Assembly (NCBI GenBank): GCA_964494625.1
Contig: CAZBRT010000003.1
Coordinates: forward strand, 519,218 to 583,217
DNA length: 64,000 nucleotides
Direction: 5' to 3'
Source: UBA2784 sp964494625
Lineage (GTDB): Bacteria > Pseudomonadota > Alphaproteobacteria > Micropepsales > Micropepsaceae
Shown here: positions 25,174-33,766 of the stretch, one piece after another
How the letters are laid out: each line of letters starts with the position of its first letter
Position numbering within the stretch: the stretch's first letter is position 1
Notes under the pieces: generated by a model
The model's input: only the letters and a program-made list of their open reading frames with translations
Told to the model about the DNA's origin: nothing
Database searches by the model: none
Program-made: the position numbers and the translations under genes

Positions 25174-26122
25174 CGCCGGAGCTTTCGACAATCGGCTTCC
25201 AGATTGCCAATTGCTCCTTCCAGAAACTTTCCAGCGTGGCCGCATCTCCGGCCAGCACTTCGTTGCCAAGGTCTTCCAGCTTACGGCGGGTATCGGGATC
25301 AGAAGCAGCAGCGAGCGCTGCGTCCTGCAACCGTGCCACCACATCATCGGGGACACCTGCAGGCGCAAATATGCCGGTCCATGAATAGGTCTCGTATCCG
25401 GCAAGGCCCGCTTCGTCGAGCGTGGGCACATCGGGCAGCACAGGCGAGCGTGCCTTTGTCGTGACGCCGATGGCGACAAGCGACCCCGACTGGATATGGC
25501 CAAGGGCGGTCGGGAGATTGTCCACCATCATGTCGATGTGACCCGCGAGAAGGTCGGTCATCGCAGGACCTGCGCCGCCATAGGGCACATGCTCGATTTC
25601 CACGCCCGCCATCGTGGCAAAGAGATAGCCGGAGAGATGCAGGATCGTGCCGTTGCCCGACGAGCCATAGGTATAGGTGTCCGGCTCCGCCTTCAGCTTT
25701 GCGATCAGCTCCGGCAATGTCCGCACGCCCATGGCGGGATTGACGACAAGCACATTGGGCAGCCGCGTCATCAGCGCGACCGGGCGGAATGCGCCCTGCG
25801 GATCATAGGAAAGGTTCTTGTAGAGCCACACGTTGATGACGCTGGATGAGGACGTCTGCAGGATGATGGTGTAGCCGTCCGGCGCTGCGCGCGCGGCCTC
25901 CTCTGTGCCGATGGTGCCGCCCGCGCCGGGCTTGTTCTCGACAATGACCTGCTGGCCGAGGATCTCACTCATCTTCGCCGCAAGGATGCGCGCGGTCACG
26001 TCGGTTGATCCGCCGGCCGCGAAGGGCACGATCATCCGCACCGGACGGTCCGGAAAAGCGCCGGCCGGGACGGCAAGGAAGGCCGCGCAAGCGGCAGCAA
26101 GGAGAAGGCAGAGAAAGCGCAT
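25160..26122 (-). CDS. tctC: Tripartite tricarboxylate transporter substrate-binding protein
   Basis: A 320-aa periplasmic protein. It has a signal peptide (about residues 1-22, ending VPAGAFPDRPVR). The Bug/TctC family signatures are VRMIVPFAAGGSTDVTARI, VENKPGAGGTIGTE, and VPYGGAGPAMTDLLAGHIDMM with DVPTLDEAG. It delivers the carboxylate ligand to TctAB. It faces tctA convergently, so it is transcribed separately from the permease genes. ATG 26122 with GGAG upstream was preferred over a longer frame. Confidence 0.93.
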   Translation of the reverse strand: MRFLCLLLAAACAAFLAVPAGAFPDRPVRMIVPFAAGGSTDVTARILAAKMSEILGQQVIVENKPGAGGTIGTEEAARAAPDGYTIILQTSSSSVINVWLYKNLSYDPQGAFRPVALMTRLPNVLVVNPAMGVRTLPELIAKLKAEPDTYTYGSSGNGTILHLSGYLFATMAGVEIEHVPYGGAGPAMTDLLAGHIDMMVDNLPTALGHIQSGSLVAIGVTTKARSPVLPDVPTLDEAGLAGYETYSWTGIFAPAGVPDDVVARLQDAALAAASDPDTRRKLEDLGNEVLAGDAATLESFWKEQLAIWKPIVESSGVTIE

Positions 26123-26145
26123 CGATACAACTCCGGATCCGGATT

Positions 26146-26913
26146 TCAGCGTGAGGGGCCGCGAAAGCTGCGAAGGGCTACCAGCAGTGCGAAATAGGCG
26201 GAAGACAATCCCCAGGCGAGGAACACCATCTGGGGCCGCGCCTCGTAGGCCAACACCAGCCATGCGGTGGAGGCGAGCCAGAGAAGCGACATCACCAGCG
26301 TCGGCACGCGGTACTCGTGCACGCGCAAGGGGTGCGAGAATTTCAGCTTGGTGAAGGTCAGCGCGCAGAAGATCGCGGTCAGCACGAGGTTCAACAGCGG
26401 CGGTGACCCCGTGATGAAAAAGGCCAAGGCCACAATGTTCCAGATTGCCGGGAAGCCGGTGAAATAATTGTCGCTCGTCTTCATGTCGAGATTGACGAAG
26501 GTGTAGAGCGATGTCGCGAGCACCAGTGCACAGGCCGCTACCGAGAAGTCGGCGGGGAACATGCCGAACTGGTGCATGAAGGCCGCAGGCACGACGACAT
26601 AGGTCAAATAGTCAACCACAAGGTCGAGTGCCGTTCCGTCCAGCCGGGGCAAGACGTCTTTGACACGGAACATGCGGGCAAGCGGTCCATCGACACCGTC
26701 AACAATCAGCGCGATGCCCAGCCACATCAATGTCTCGCGCGGATTGCCGCGATAGACAGCCTGCAGGGCCAGGAATGCAAAGACGACGCCCGTCGCGGTA
26801 AAGATGTGCACGCCCCAGGCCGCTGACCGCTGCACGCGCGGGTCAGCATTGGCGGTGCGCTGGGCAATGGTCTGACGGGGCGGGCGCGTGCCGTTCTGTT
26901 CCGGATCAGCCAT
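26146..26913 (-). CDS. pcs: Phosphatidylcholine synthase
   Basis: A 255-aa protein with about eight membrane segments. It condenses choline with CDP-diacylglycerol to give phosphatidylcholine. The CDP-alcohol phosphotransferase motif is seen as IVDGVDGPLARMF followed by DGTALDLVVDYLTYVVVPA, which is the Pcs form of DG-x2-AR-x8-G-x3-D-x3-D. Bacterial Pcs is typical of alphaproteobacteria. It overlaps the upstream secreted-protein gene by one base on the same strand. Confidence 0.93.
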   Translation of the reverse strand: MADPEQNGTRPPRQTIAQRTANADPRVQRSAAWGVHIFTATGVVFAFLALQAVYRGNPRETLMWLGIALIVDGVDGPLARMFRVKDVLPRLDGTALDLVVDYLTYVVVPAAFMHQFGMFPADFSVAACALVLATSLYTFVNLDMKTSDNYFTGFPAIWNIVALAFFITGSPPLLNLVLTAIFCALTFTKLKFSHPLRVHEYRVPTLVMSLLWLASTAWLVLAYEARPQMVFLAWGLSSAYFALLVALRSFRGPSR

Positions 26914-27344
26914 CAGGGTTGCGCGCCTTCTCCGGGAAGCGGCGGGCAGGGATAATGTTCGGCGAGGGCTGCCTGAAGGGCCTCGCTGGCGCTTGCCCCT
27001 CCCAGGGCCGGTTCATTGTCCACCTTGTCGGCGACATGGCCCGCAATCTCGCGAAAGCTGATCTCGCCTTCGATCCGGAAGCAGGGACCATCGGGCGCGG
27101 CATAGGCCCCCCCCTCAAGATAGATGCGGCGCCGCTCCTCATCCAGGGCTGCGAACTCCGTGAACCAGTCGAACAGATATTTGCCGCAAGTCGTCTCGAT
27201 GGCCTTGCCGCCATTGAGCGAGAAGTCGCGGCAGGACGCGCCCAGCTCCGCGCCGGTATCGAATGCGCGGGCTGTGCCGGTCACCGACAAGATGGCACCG
27301 GCACCAAGAAGGGTCCGCAGAATCCTTGCAGTCTGTCGCGTCAT
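26913..27344 (-). CDS. Secreted Rap1a/Tai-like protein
   Basis: A 143-aa protein with a signal peptide (about residues 1-27, cleavage near ARAFD). Four cysteines lie in the arrangement LGASCRDFSL, ETTCGKYLF, DGPCFRIEG and EHYPCPPLP. This, with the IAGHVADKV and ASEALQAALAEHYPCP segments, matches the Rap1a/Tai immunity-protein fold. Family members near T6SS genes are immunity proteins, but most stand-alone homologues are uncharacterised, and no effector gene is nearby. ATG 27344 was chosen over an upstream TTG. It is in a two-gene operon with pcs. Confidence 0.65.
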   Translation of the reverse strand: MTRQTARILRTLLGAGAILSVTGTARAFDTGAELGASCRDFSLNGGKAIETTCGKYLFDWFTEFAALDEERRRIYLEGGAYAAPDGPCFRIEGEISFREIAGHVADKVDNEPALGGASASEALQAALAEHYPCPPLPGEGAQP

Positions 27345-27416
27345 CGGCAAGCCTTGTCCCGGCGGCGGGTCGTATCCCGGAGATTCATCCGCCCGAACCT
27401 AGCAGGCAAGGCCCCC

Positions 27417-28034
27417 ATGCTCGACTCCTTCCTTCGCCCCCGCATCGACCAGCCTCTGGCGTGGCTGGCCCGTCCGCTTGTGCGGCTGGGCGTGACCGCC
27501 AATGCGGTGACATGGACCGGGTTCTTTTTGGGCATGACCGCGGGCGTGCTGATCGCGGTTGAGCTTTATGGCTGGGCCCTCGGCCTTCTTCTGGCGAGCC
27601 GGTTGTGTGACGGTCTGGACGGGGCGGTCGCCCGCCAGACACGACTCAGTGACCTTGGCGGGTTTTTCGACATCACGCTCGACTTCATCTTCTATGCCGC
27701 CATCGTTTTCGGCTTCGCGCTGGCGCGCCCCGAGAATGCGTTGCCTGCGGCATTCCTGCTTTTTGCCTTCATGGGTCCGGCAGCGACGTTTCTTGCCTAT
27801 GCCATTGTGGCGGCGAAGCGGGGCATCTCGACCGAGCTGCGCGGGCGGAAGTCGTTCTACTATCTGGGCGGGCTGACCGAAGGCACGGAAACCATTCTTG
27901 CCCTTGGCCTCATGTGCCTGTTGCCGGATCAGTTTGCCATCATCGCGCTTGTCTATGGCGTGATGTGCTTCCTCACGGCGGGAACGCGCATTGCGGCGGC
28001 GTGGTCGGCCTTCAGCGATCCGCCGCATGGTTGA
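27417..28034 (+). CDS. CDP-alcohol phosphotransferase family protein
   Basis: A 205-aa polytopic protein with the motif CDGLDGAVARQTRLSDLGGF then DITLDFIFYAAIVFG. This is the DG-x2-AR-x8-G-x3-D-x3-D active site of enzymes making phospholipid head groups from CDP-diacylglycerol. It is distinct from the Pcs gene transcribed away from it, and the alcohol substrate cannot be assigned. ATG 27417 was chosen because an in-frame extension to 26919 runs over the divergent gene. It overlaps the next gene by 8 bases. Confidence 0.85.
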   Translation: MLDSFLRPRIDQPLAWLARPLVRLGVTANAVTWTGFFLGMTAGVLIAVELYGWALGLLLASRLCDGLDGAVARQTRLSDLGGFFDITLDFIFYAAIVFGFALARPENALPAAFLLFAFMGPAATFLAYAIVAAKRGISTELRGRKSFYYLGGLTEGTETILALGLMCLLPDQFAIIALVYGVMCFLTAGTRIAAAWSAFSDPPHG

Positions 28035-29148
28035 TGTTGCTGTCATCGGCGCGGGTATCGCCGGGCTCTGGAGCGCGCTCGAACTCTTGCGGCAGGGCGC
28101 GCGCGTCATTGTCCTCGATGCGCGCACGCCGGGCATGGGTGCCAGTGCGGCTGCGGGCGGCATGCTGGCGCCCGGTGCTGAAGGCGAGGGGCTTTCGTCC
28201 GCCTTCAACCAGCTTGCCTTGAGAAGCCGTTCGGTCTGGGCAGACGCCGCGCGTGACATCGAAGCTGCCAGCGGCATCGATATCGGCTTTGCCGCGTGTG
28301 GTTCACTGATTGTCGCGCGCGATTCCGCAGAAGCCTTGGCCTTGCAGGCGCGCTGTGCCGCCGGGCTTGGCCAATGGCTTGATGCATCGACATTGGTCCG
28401 ATCCTTTCCGGCACTCTCACTTGCGCTCGCCGGTGCGGCCCATGTTCCCGGCGATGGCTGCGTTGACAATCGTGCCTTCATGGAGGCCTTGCTGCTTGCG
28501 GTCACAAGGCTGGGCGGGCAGATGCATTTCGCCAGTGGCGACGCTGCGATCACCCTTTCATCGGGCCGCGTGACTGGCATCGTCTCGCGCGGTGTCACAC
28601 ACGAGGTGCCGCGCGTGCTCGTTGCGGCCGGGGCGTGGAGCAGCAATGTCCAGATCATGGATGAGGGCAATCCGCGCGCCGACATCCTGCCGCCTGTCAA
28701 GCCGATCAAGGGGCAGATGGGCATGATGCCGGTCGACCAACTGCCCATGCGCGAACTTGTCTGGGTGGGCCACACCTATCTGATCCCAAGGCGTGCGCAG
28801 CAGCTCGTGCTGGGGGCCACCAGCGAAGATGCAGGCTTTGATGACAGCATTTCGGCCGATGCGGTCGAGAGGCTGGCGGTCGACGCACGCGCAACGATAC
28901 CCGCGCTCGCGGGAAGGGCGGTTGCCGAACGCTGGTGCGGCTTTCGCCCCATGACGCCAGACGGCCTGCCGGTGCTTGGCGAAACGCGCGTGCCCGGCCT
29001 CTATGTGGCCTCCGGCCAATTCCGCAATGGCATCCTTTTTGCGCCGGTGATTGGTGCAACAATGGCGGCGTTGATCCTTGGCGGCGCGCCGTCATCAGAT
29101 CTTGCAGCATTTGATCCCAAGCGGTTTGATCAGCCCCATGGACTTTGA
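28027..29148 (+). CDS. FAD-dependent oxidoreductase, DAO/ThiO-like
   Basis: A 373-aa protein of the D-amino-acid oxidase/glycine oxidase fold. It has an N-terminal dinucleotide fold VAVIGAGIAGLWSALEL, a GASAAAGGMLAP loop as in ThiO, and a C-terminal GFRPMTPDGLPVLGE/LYVASGQFRNGILFAPV flavin segment. ThiO makes the glycine imine for thiazole synthesis, but no other thiamine genes are adjacent, so another amine oxidase role is possible. It overlaps both neighbours (8 and 11 bases). Confidence 0.82.
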   Translation: MVDVAVIGAGIAGLWSALELLRQGARVIVLDARTPGMGASAAAGGMLAPGAEGEGLSSAFNQLALRSRSVWADAARDIEAASGIDIGFAACGSLIVARDSAEALALQARCAAGLGQWLDASTLVRSFPALSLALAGAAHVPGDGCVDNRAFMEALLLAVTRLGGQMHFASGDAAITLSSGRVTGIVSRGVTHEVPRVLVAAGAWSSNVQIMDEGNPRADILPPVKPIKGQMGMMPVDQLPMRELVWVGHTYLIPRRAQQLVLGATSEDAGFDDSISADAVERLAVDARATIPALAGRAVAERWCGFRPMTPDGLPVLGETRVPGLYVASGQFRNGILFAPVIGATMAALILGGAPSSDLAAFDPKRFDQPHGL

Positions 29149-30304
29149 CCTCTCCCCCGACCAAAGCGCGCTTGCCGATGCGGTGGCGAGGCTGTGCGCA
29201 GATTTTCCCGACCTCTATTGGCTCGCCTGCGACCGCGACCACCGCTTCCCGGAGGGATTCGTCGCAGCGATCGCCAAAGCTGGCTGGCTCGGTATCGCCA
29301 TGCCGACATCCGTGGGTGGCGCAGGGTTGGGGGTGACCGAAGCCGCGATCATGATGCATGCAATTGCGCGATCAGGCGCGGGCATGGCGGGCGTCTCGTC
29401 CGTGCACATCAATCTTTTCGGGCCCATGCCGCTCGTCGTGGCAGGGACGGCGGCGCAGCAATCGCGCTTTCTGCCGCCGCTCATGCGGGGTGAGGATCGC
29501 GTGTGCTTCGGCGTGACGGAGCCCGATGCGGGGCTGGATACGACCCGGATCACCACGCGCGCGGAACGCCATGGCGACCATTATGTGGTCACCGGTCAGA
29601 AGATATGGACATCGACCGCTCAGAGCGCGAACCGCATCCTCCTGCTCACGCGCACGAAACCCATCGCACCAGACAGCAAACCGGCCGATGGCCTCTCGCT
29701 GTTTTATGCCGATCTCGACCGCAGCAAGGTGGAAGTGCGCGAGATTCCGAAGATGGGACGGCATGCGGTTGATTCAAACATGCTGTTCATCGATGGCCTT
29801 GTCGTGCCGCAGGACCGCCTGATCGGACGTGAGGGTGACGGCTTTGCCATGCTGCTGCATGGCCTTAATCCCGAGCGCATTCTGGTGGCCGCGGAAGCCA
29901 TCGGCATTGGCGAGGATGCCCTTGCGCGTGCGACCGCCTATGCGCGCGAGCGCCGCGTTTTCGGCCGCGCCATCGGCCAGAACCAGGCGATCCAGCATCC
30001 GCTGGCGCGCGCGCATGCGGAACTCGGCGCCGCCAAGCTGATGATGTTCCGCGCCGCCAGCCTGTTTGACAAAGGGCAGCCCTCTGGGGTCGAAGCCAAC
30101 ATGGCGAAATATCTTGCCGCCGAAGCGGCGTGGCGTGCCTGCGAGACAGCGGTGATGACGCATGGCGGCATGGGCTATGCCCAGGAGTTCCATGTCGAGC
30201 GCCTGTTGCGCGAAGTGCTGATTACCCGCATCGCGCCCGTCAGCCGCGAGATGATCCTCTCCCACATCGCTGAAAAGGCGCTGGGCCTGCCGAAATCGTA
30301 TTAG
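29138..30304 (+). CDS. Acyl-CoA dehydrogenase family protein
   Basis: A 388-aa flavoprotein. Signatures are CFGVTEPDAGLDTTRITTRA and GQKIWTSTAQSAN in the middle domain, ERRVFGRAIGQNQAIQHPLA, and the C-terminal MTHGGMGYAQEFHVERLLRE. These are typical of acyl-CoA dehydrogenases that oxidise short or branched acyl-CoA. The catalytic base is not obvious from sequence alone. It starts within the preceding oxidase gene and converges with the lipoprotein gene with a 4-base overlap. Confidence 0.9.
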   Translation: MDFDLSPDQSALADAVARLCADFPDLYWLACDRDHRFPEGFVAAIAKAGWLGIAMPTSVGGAGLGVTEAAIMMHAIARSGAGMAGVSSVHINLFGPMPLVVAGTAAQQSRFLPPLMRGEDRVCFGVTEPDAGLDTTRITTRAERHGDHYVVTGQKIWTSTAQSANRILLLTRTKPIAPDSKPADGLSLFYADLDRSKVEVREIPKMGRHAVDSNMLFIDGLVVPQDRLIGREGDGFAMLLHGLNPERILVAAEAIGIGEDALARATAYARERRVFGRAIGQNQAIQHPLARAHAELGAAKLMMFRAASLFDKGQPSGVEANMAKYLAAEAAWRACETAVMTHGGMGYAQEFHVERLLREVLITRIAPVSREMILSHIAEKALGLPKSY

Positions 30305-30864
30305 GGTTGCGGCGTGACGGGCTTGGTAAGATCGAAGACCACCCGGAAAAGGCGGCCGGGCCGCGAGAGTTCGTAGGCGAAGGCCGAACCGGGCTCGACT
30401 TCCAGCGCCCAGACATTCTCGACAGCCTGCGGAATTTCTTCCTGCACAAAAAGCTCTCGCGAAAATGCGTCGGCAGGAAATTCCTGGCGGATGGCGGTGC
30501 CGGGACCGCGTGCATCACCACCGTAATTGCTGCGCACATCTTCTGAGCCATCTTCGTGCCGATGATCGTGCTTCAGCCGCAGACCATCGGCAGTGCGGGT
30601 GATGACCCATGTGCGGGAGCGGTCTTCGCCGACCGCAAAGGGAATGCGGATCTCGCTGGCGGAGCAGTCGCGCACATGCATGACGAGGCGGCTCTTTGAG
30701 AAATTGTCGTCGGTCGGGTTGCCTTCAACCAGCCTGCCTTCGAAGGCCTGTCCGCAAAGCGCTGAGAGGTTGTCAAAGAAGATTTCACCCGGAGACCGAA
30801 CGACCGGCGCGCTCGCGCAGGCGGCAAGGGTGAGCAGCATGAGTGCGGCAAATGTCCGGTACAT
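30301..30864 (-). CDS. Putative lipoprotein, unknown function
   Basis: A 187-aa protein starting at ATG 30864. It has a short signal sequence and lipobox LAACASAP (about residues 11-18), so it is probably lipid-anchored. The mature part holds GEIFFDNLSALCGQAFEGRL, RDCSASEIRIPF and HDHRHEDGSEDVRSNYGGDA, a pattern conserved in proteobacterial hypothetical proteins. Function is unknown. It lies 46 bases downstream of the FAD monooxygenase gene's stop region on the same strand. Confidence 0.78.
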   Translation of the reverse strand: MYRTFAALMLLTLAACASAPVVRSPGEIFFDNLSALCGQAFEGRLVEGNPTDDNFSKSRLVMHVRDCSASEIRIPFAVGEDRSRTWVITRTADGLRLKHDHRHEDGSEDVRSNYGGDARGPGTAIRQEFPADAFSRELFVQEEIPQAVENVWALEVEPGSAFAYELSRPGRLFRVVFDLTKPVTPQP

Positions 30865-30910
30865 GGCGACCTTCAGGTGTGCGGGGTGTGCGGGATTAGC
30901 GTTGAACCGA

Positions 30911-32119
30911 TTATGGCACATGAAACGGTCGGATGCTCAAGCGCTGGACGCCGACCAGCGTGCGCATCATCCAGCCCGGGAAGAAAGGCAGTCTGCGGGC
31001 AAGCGGGAAAGCAACGCCGCGAAAGGCGCCAGCGAGCCTGCTCTCGCTCTGGAAAAAGGGCGTGAGCCAGCGCGAGGCATATTGATAGTAACGCACATGC
31101 GAGCGGCGGCGCCGCTCGAAGGCGCGGATCGCGTGTTCCACCCCGTCGCGCCCGCGGCCTGCGCGCGCCAGCGTGTCGGCAAGGAGGACGCCATCGATCA
31201 GCGCCATATTGGCTCCCTGACCCAGTTGCGGGCTTGTGCCGTGGGCGGCGTCGCCAATGAACAGCAGTCGCCCGTTGCTCCAGCTGTCCATTCGCACGTC
31301 AGAGTAGGTCGCGGTGGCAATCTGGTCGTGCGTTGTGACCGGTTCCAGCAGGTCTTCGGCCTGTGGCCAGACGCGGGCGACATTTTCCTTCCAGCCGGTG
31401 ATCGGCTGCAAGCGCCAGGTCGCCATCTCTTTTCGCCTTATGCTCCAGAAGAAGCTGACAGCTTGCGTGATGCGTTCGCTTGCCGGATCGCGCCCGATGG
31501 GCAGGACGCCGATCATCAGCTTGGTGCCGTCATAGATCTGGCGCAGCGTGTCGGGGTGTTCGCCGTTGCTGTCGGGCACGATGGTCCATAGGGCACCCCA
31601 AGGATAGACCGGCGCCCGCGCTTGGGGCATCAGCGTGCTGCGCAGGCGGGAATGCGCACCATCGGAAATCACGACGAGATCAAAAGGACCAAAGCGGGCG
31701 CCACTGGCGCTCATCAGCGTCGGCCACCAGGGTGCAGCGATGTTGGTAATCTCCTCACCCAGTGCCAGCGGAATTTCCGCTTGCGTCACCGCATCGAACA
31801 GCACTGAAAAAAGACTGGCCCGATGGATGCCAACACCAAAGGCGCCGTCGCGCCAGCGCGGGTAGTCGAGATCGACGAGGAGACGACCCGAGGGTGTGCG
31901 TCCGTCAAGCCGCACAACTTTTGCTCCCGAATGGATGGCTGCCTGGTCGAGGCCCAGTTCGCCCAGCGCCCAAAGCCCGGTCGGCTGCAAGAGCAAGCCC
32001 GCACCCAAAGGCTGCGCCGCCGGAAAGCGCTCAAATATGGTGACATCATTGCCGGTGCGCTTGAGTGCAAGCGCAGCCGCCATGCCCCCGATGCCGCAGC
32101 CAATGACGGCAATCCGCAC
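30911..32119 (-). CDS. FAD-dependent monooxygenase, PHBH family
   Basis: A protein of about 402 aa. The N-terminal FAD fold is RIAVIGCGIGGMAAALALKR, the middle has the DG motif VISDGAHSRLRS, and the second FAD motif is GRLLFIGDAAHGTSPQLGQG. This is the class A flavoprotein hydroxylase layout, acting on aromatic or polycyclic substrates with NAD(P)H and O2. The start is uncertain: GTG 32119 has GGAG nine bases upstream and gives the usual N-terminus, whereas GTG 32134 is also open. The substrate is unknown. Confidence 0.87.
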   Translation of the reverse strand: MRIAVIGCGIGGMAAALALKRTGNDVTIFERFPAAQPLGAGLLLQPTGLWALGELGLDQAAIHSGAKVVRLDGRTPSGRLLVDLDYPRWRDGAFGVGIHRASLFSVLFDAVTQAEIPLALGEEITNIAAPWWPTLMSASGARFGPFDLVVISDGAHSRLRSTLMPQARAPVYPWGALWTIVPDSNGEHPDTLRQIYDGTKLMIGVLPIGRDPASERITQAVSFFWSIRRKEMATWRLQPITGWKENVARVWPQAEDLLEPVTTHDQIATATYSDVRMDSWSNGRLLFIGDAAHGTSPQLGQGANMALIDGVLLADTLARAGRGRDGVEHAIRAFERRRRSHVRYYQYASRWLTPFFQSESRLAGAFRGVAFPLARRLPFFPGWMMRTLVGVQRLSIRPFHVP

Positions 32120-32199
32120 GTTTCCGGTCTCCACGCCTTCGGCTAGACTAAGCCGCGTTCCCGGAGGACATCTCTACACCAGCACTGTGCGAAAGTCCC

Positions 32200-32622
32200 A
32201 TGACGGCCGTCTTTGATCTTGATCCACGCCTGCGGGCCGAGACGGTTGCCGTCACATCGTGGCCGCTTTGCCTCGTGCTGCTGCAAGATGACGCACGTTT
32301 TCCGTGGCTCATCCTTGTGCCGAAGCGTCCGGCGCTGTCGGAACTCTTCGACCTTTCGCCGGAAGACAGTCGGCAGCTTTCACGAGAGATGGATGCGGCC
32401 GGGCGGCTGCTGAAAGCTGAAACGGGCGCGCTCAAGATCAATGTCGGTGCATTGGGCAACATCGTGCGGCAGCTCCATGTTCACGTCATCGCGCGCAACG
32501 AAGGCGATGCGGCGTGGCCGGGGCCTGTCTGGGGCAAGGGCACGCGCGAACCGATGGCGGCGGATGCGCGTGACGCGCTGCGTGCGCGTCTCAGGGCAAA
32601 GCTCGAAGGCGCCTTCGCTTAA
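32200..32622 (+). CDS. HIT family hydrolase
   Basis: A 140-aa protein with the HIT active-site segment GNIVRQLHVHVIAR, in which the first histidine of the usual triad position is Gln, as in many proteobacterial HIT proteins. It is likely a nucleotide hydrolase or transferase acting on dinucleoside polyphosphates or AMP-linked substrates. It is divergent from the FAD monooxygenase, with 80 bases between. Confidence 0.88.
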   Translation: MTAVFDLDPRLRAETVAVTSWPLCLVLLQDDARFPWLILVPKRPALSELFDLSPEDSRQLSREMDAAGRLLKAETGALKINVGALGNIVRQLHVHVIARNEGDAAWPGPVWGKGTREPMAADARDALRARLRAKLEGAFA

Positions 32623-32671
32623 GACTTTCTTCAGCCTTGGGGCAAGGGAGTTTCTGGCGGGACGGGCCGGC

Positions 32672-32686
32672 TGGCACGGGCCTTGC
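32672..32686 (+). promoter_or_regulatory. Sigma-54 (-24/-12) promoter
   Basis: TGGCACGGGCCTTGC matches the RpoN consensus TGGCAC-N5-TTGC without a mismatch in the conserved blocks. The -12 element ends 25 bases before the next start codon (32712). In alphaproteobacteria such promoters often serve flagellar, nitrogen or envelope genes and need an enhancer-binding activator. Confidence 0.8.
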
Positions 32687-32711
32687 GATCATATGGGGCA
32701 AGGAGATGCCT

Positions 32712-33680
32712 ATGCTCACGCCTGTTGACCGCACCGCACAGATTGATGTGCTTGCCCATATCCGGAATGCCAGTGCCGAAACCGGTACGGATTTCGACTA
32801 TCTGGTACGCACGGCGATCCGGGAAAGCTCCCTTGATCCAGAGGCTTCCGCCTCAACGTCGAGTGCGCGGGGCCTCTTCCAGTTCATTGAGCAGACCTGG
32901 CTTGCCACGGTGAAAAACCACGGTGCCGAGCATGGCCTTGGTGCCTATGCCGATGCCATCGGGCAGAAGGGCAATGGCCGGTACTTTGTTGCCGACCCGG
33001 CAGTCAGGGAGGAAATTCTTGCCCTGCGGACGGACCCCAAAGTGGCCTCGCTCATGGCGGCCGAACTGACCAGTGAAAGCCGCGGCATTCTTGAGGCGCG
33101 GCTCCACCGCGAGGTGACCGGTGCCGAACTCTATATCGCGCATTTCCTGGGCCCTCAGGGCGCGGGCAATCTGATCGAAGCGGCATCGGCGGGTGAGCCG
33201 GATGCGTCAAAGCTCTTTCCGGCGGCAGCTTCTGCAAACCAGAGCATTTTCTTCAACCGGGATGGTTCACCACGCAGTGCGGCTGACGTCTATGCCAATC
33301 TTGTCGCCAAGCACGATGCAACCGCACCTGTTGACCTGCCGCCTGAACTCGCCAGCCGGTTTGCCGCGCTGAGCGGGGAAGGTGCGCCGCAGCCCATTCT
33401 TGACAAGGCGCTGATGGCACTCCAGCTGCGTCCGCTTGACGGGTTGCGCATCGCCGACGAGACCAATGAAAAGGCGGTGCCCGGCTATGCGGCGACCTAT
33501 GCCGACGCATCGTTTGCCGATCGCGTATTCCAGTCGCAGGGCGATGCGCCGATCCTGATCACGCCCTTTGTCGCCCAGATGCTGGCCGTGCTCGACCCGC
33601 TTGCGGAGCTTGCCCCTGACTTTGCCGCTTCGCGCGCCGAGCGTCAGCAGGAACGCCACAGGGCGACCGCCTCCGTCTGA
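32712..33680 (+). CDS. Lytic transglycosylase-like (SLT) protein
   Basis: A 322-aa protein. The N-terminal 130 residues resemble an SLT goose-lysozyme-like domain: FDYLVRTAIRESSLDP contains the likely catalytic glutamate in AIRESS, followed by SSARGLFQFIEQTW and the later ELYIAHFLGPQGAG. No signal peptide is seen, so export would need a type III or other route; this fits a flagellum-linked enzyme. AGGAG six bases before ATG 32712 sets the start. A perfect sigma-54 promoter precedes it. The C-terminal half is unrecognised. Confidence 0.82.
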   Translation: MLTPVDRTAQIDVLAHIRNASAETGTDFDYLVRTAIRESSLDPEASASTSSARGLFQFIEQTWLATVKNHGAEHGLGAYADAIGQKGNGRYFVADPAVREEILALRTDPKVASLMAAELTSESRGILEARLHREVTGAELYIAHFLGPQGAGNLIEAASAGEPDASKLFPAAASANQSIFFNRDGSPRSAADVYANLVAKHDATAPVDLPPELASRFAALSGEGAPQPILDKALMALQLRPLDGLRIADETNEKAVPGYAATYADASFADRVFQSQGDAPILITPFVAQMLAVLDPLAELAPDFAASRAERQQERHRATASV

Positions 33681-33766
33681 TCCAAGTCCGTTTGACTTTC
33701 GCCTGGCGCCGGGGCTCTTTGGTTCCGGTACCAATCGGGTATAAATTGGGCGGCGGGAGTCTTGTG

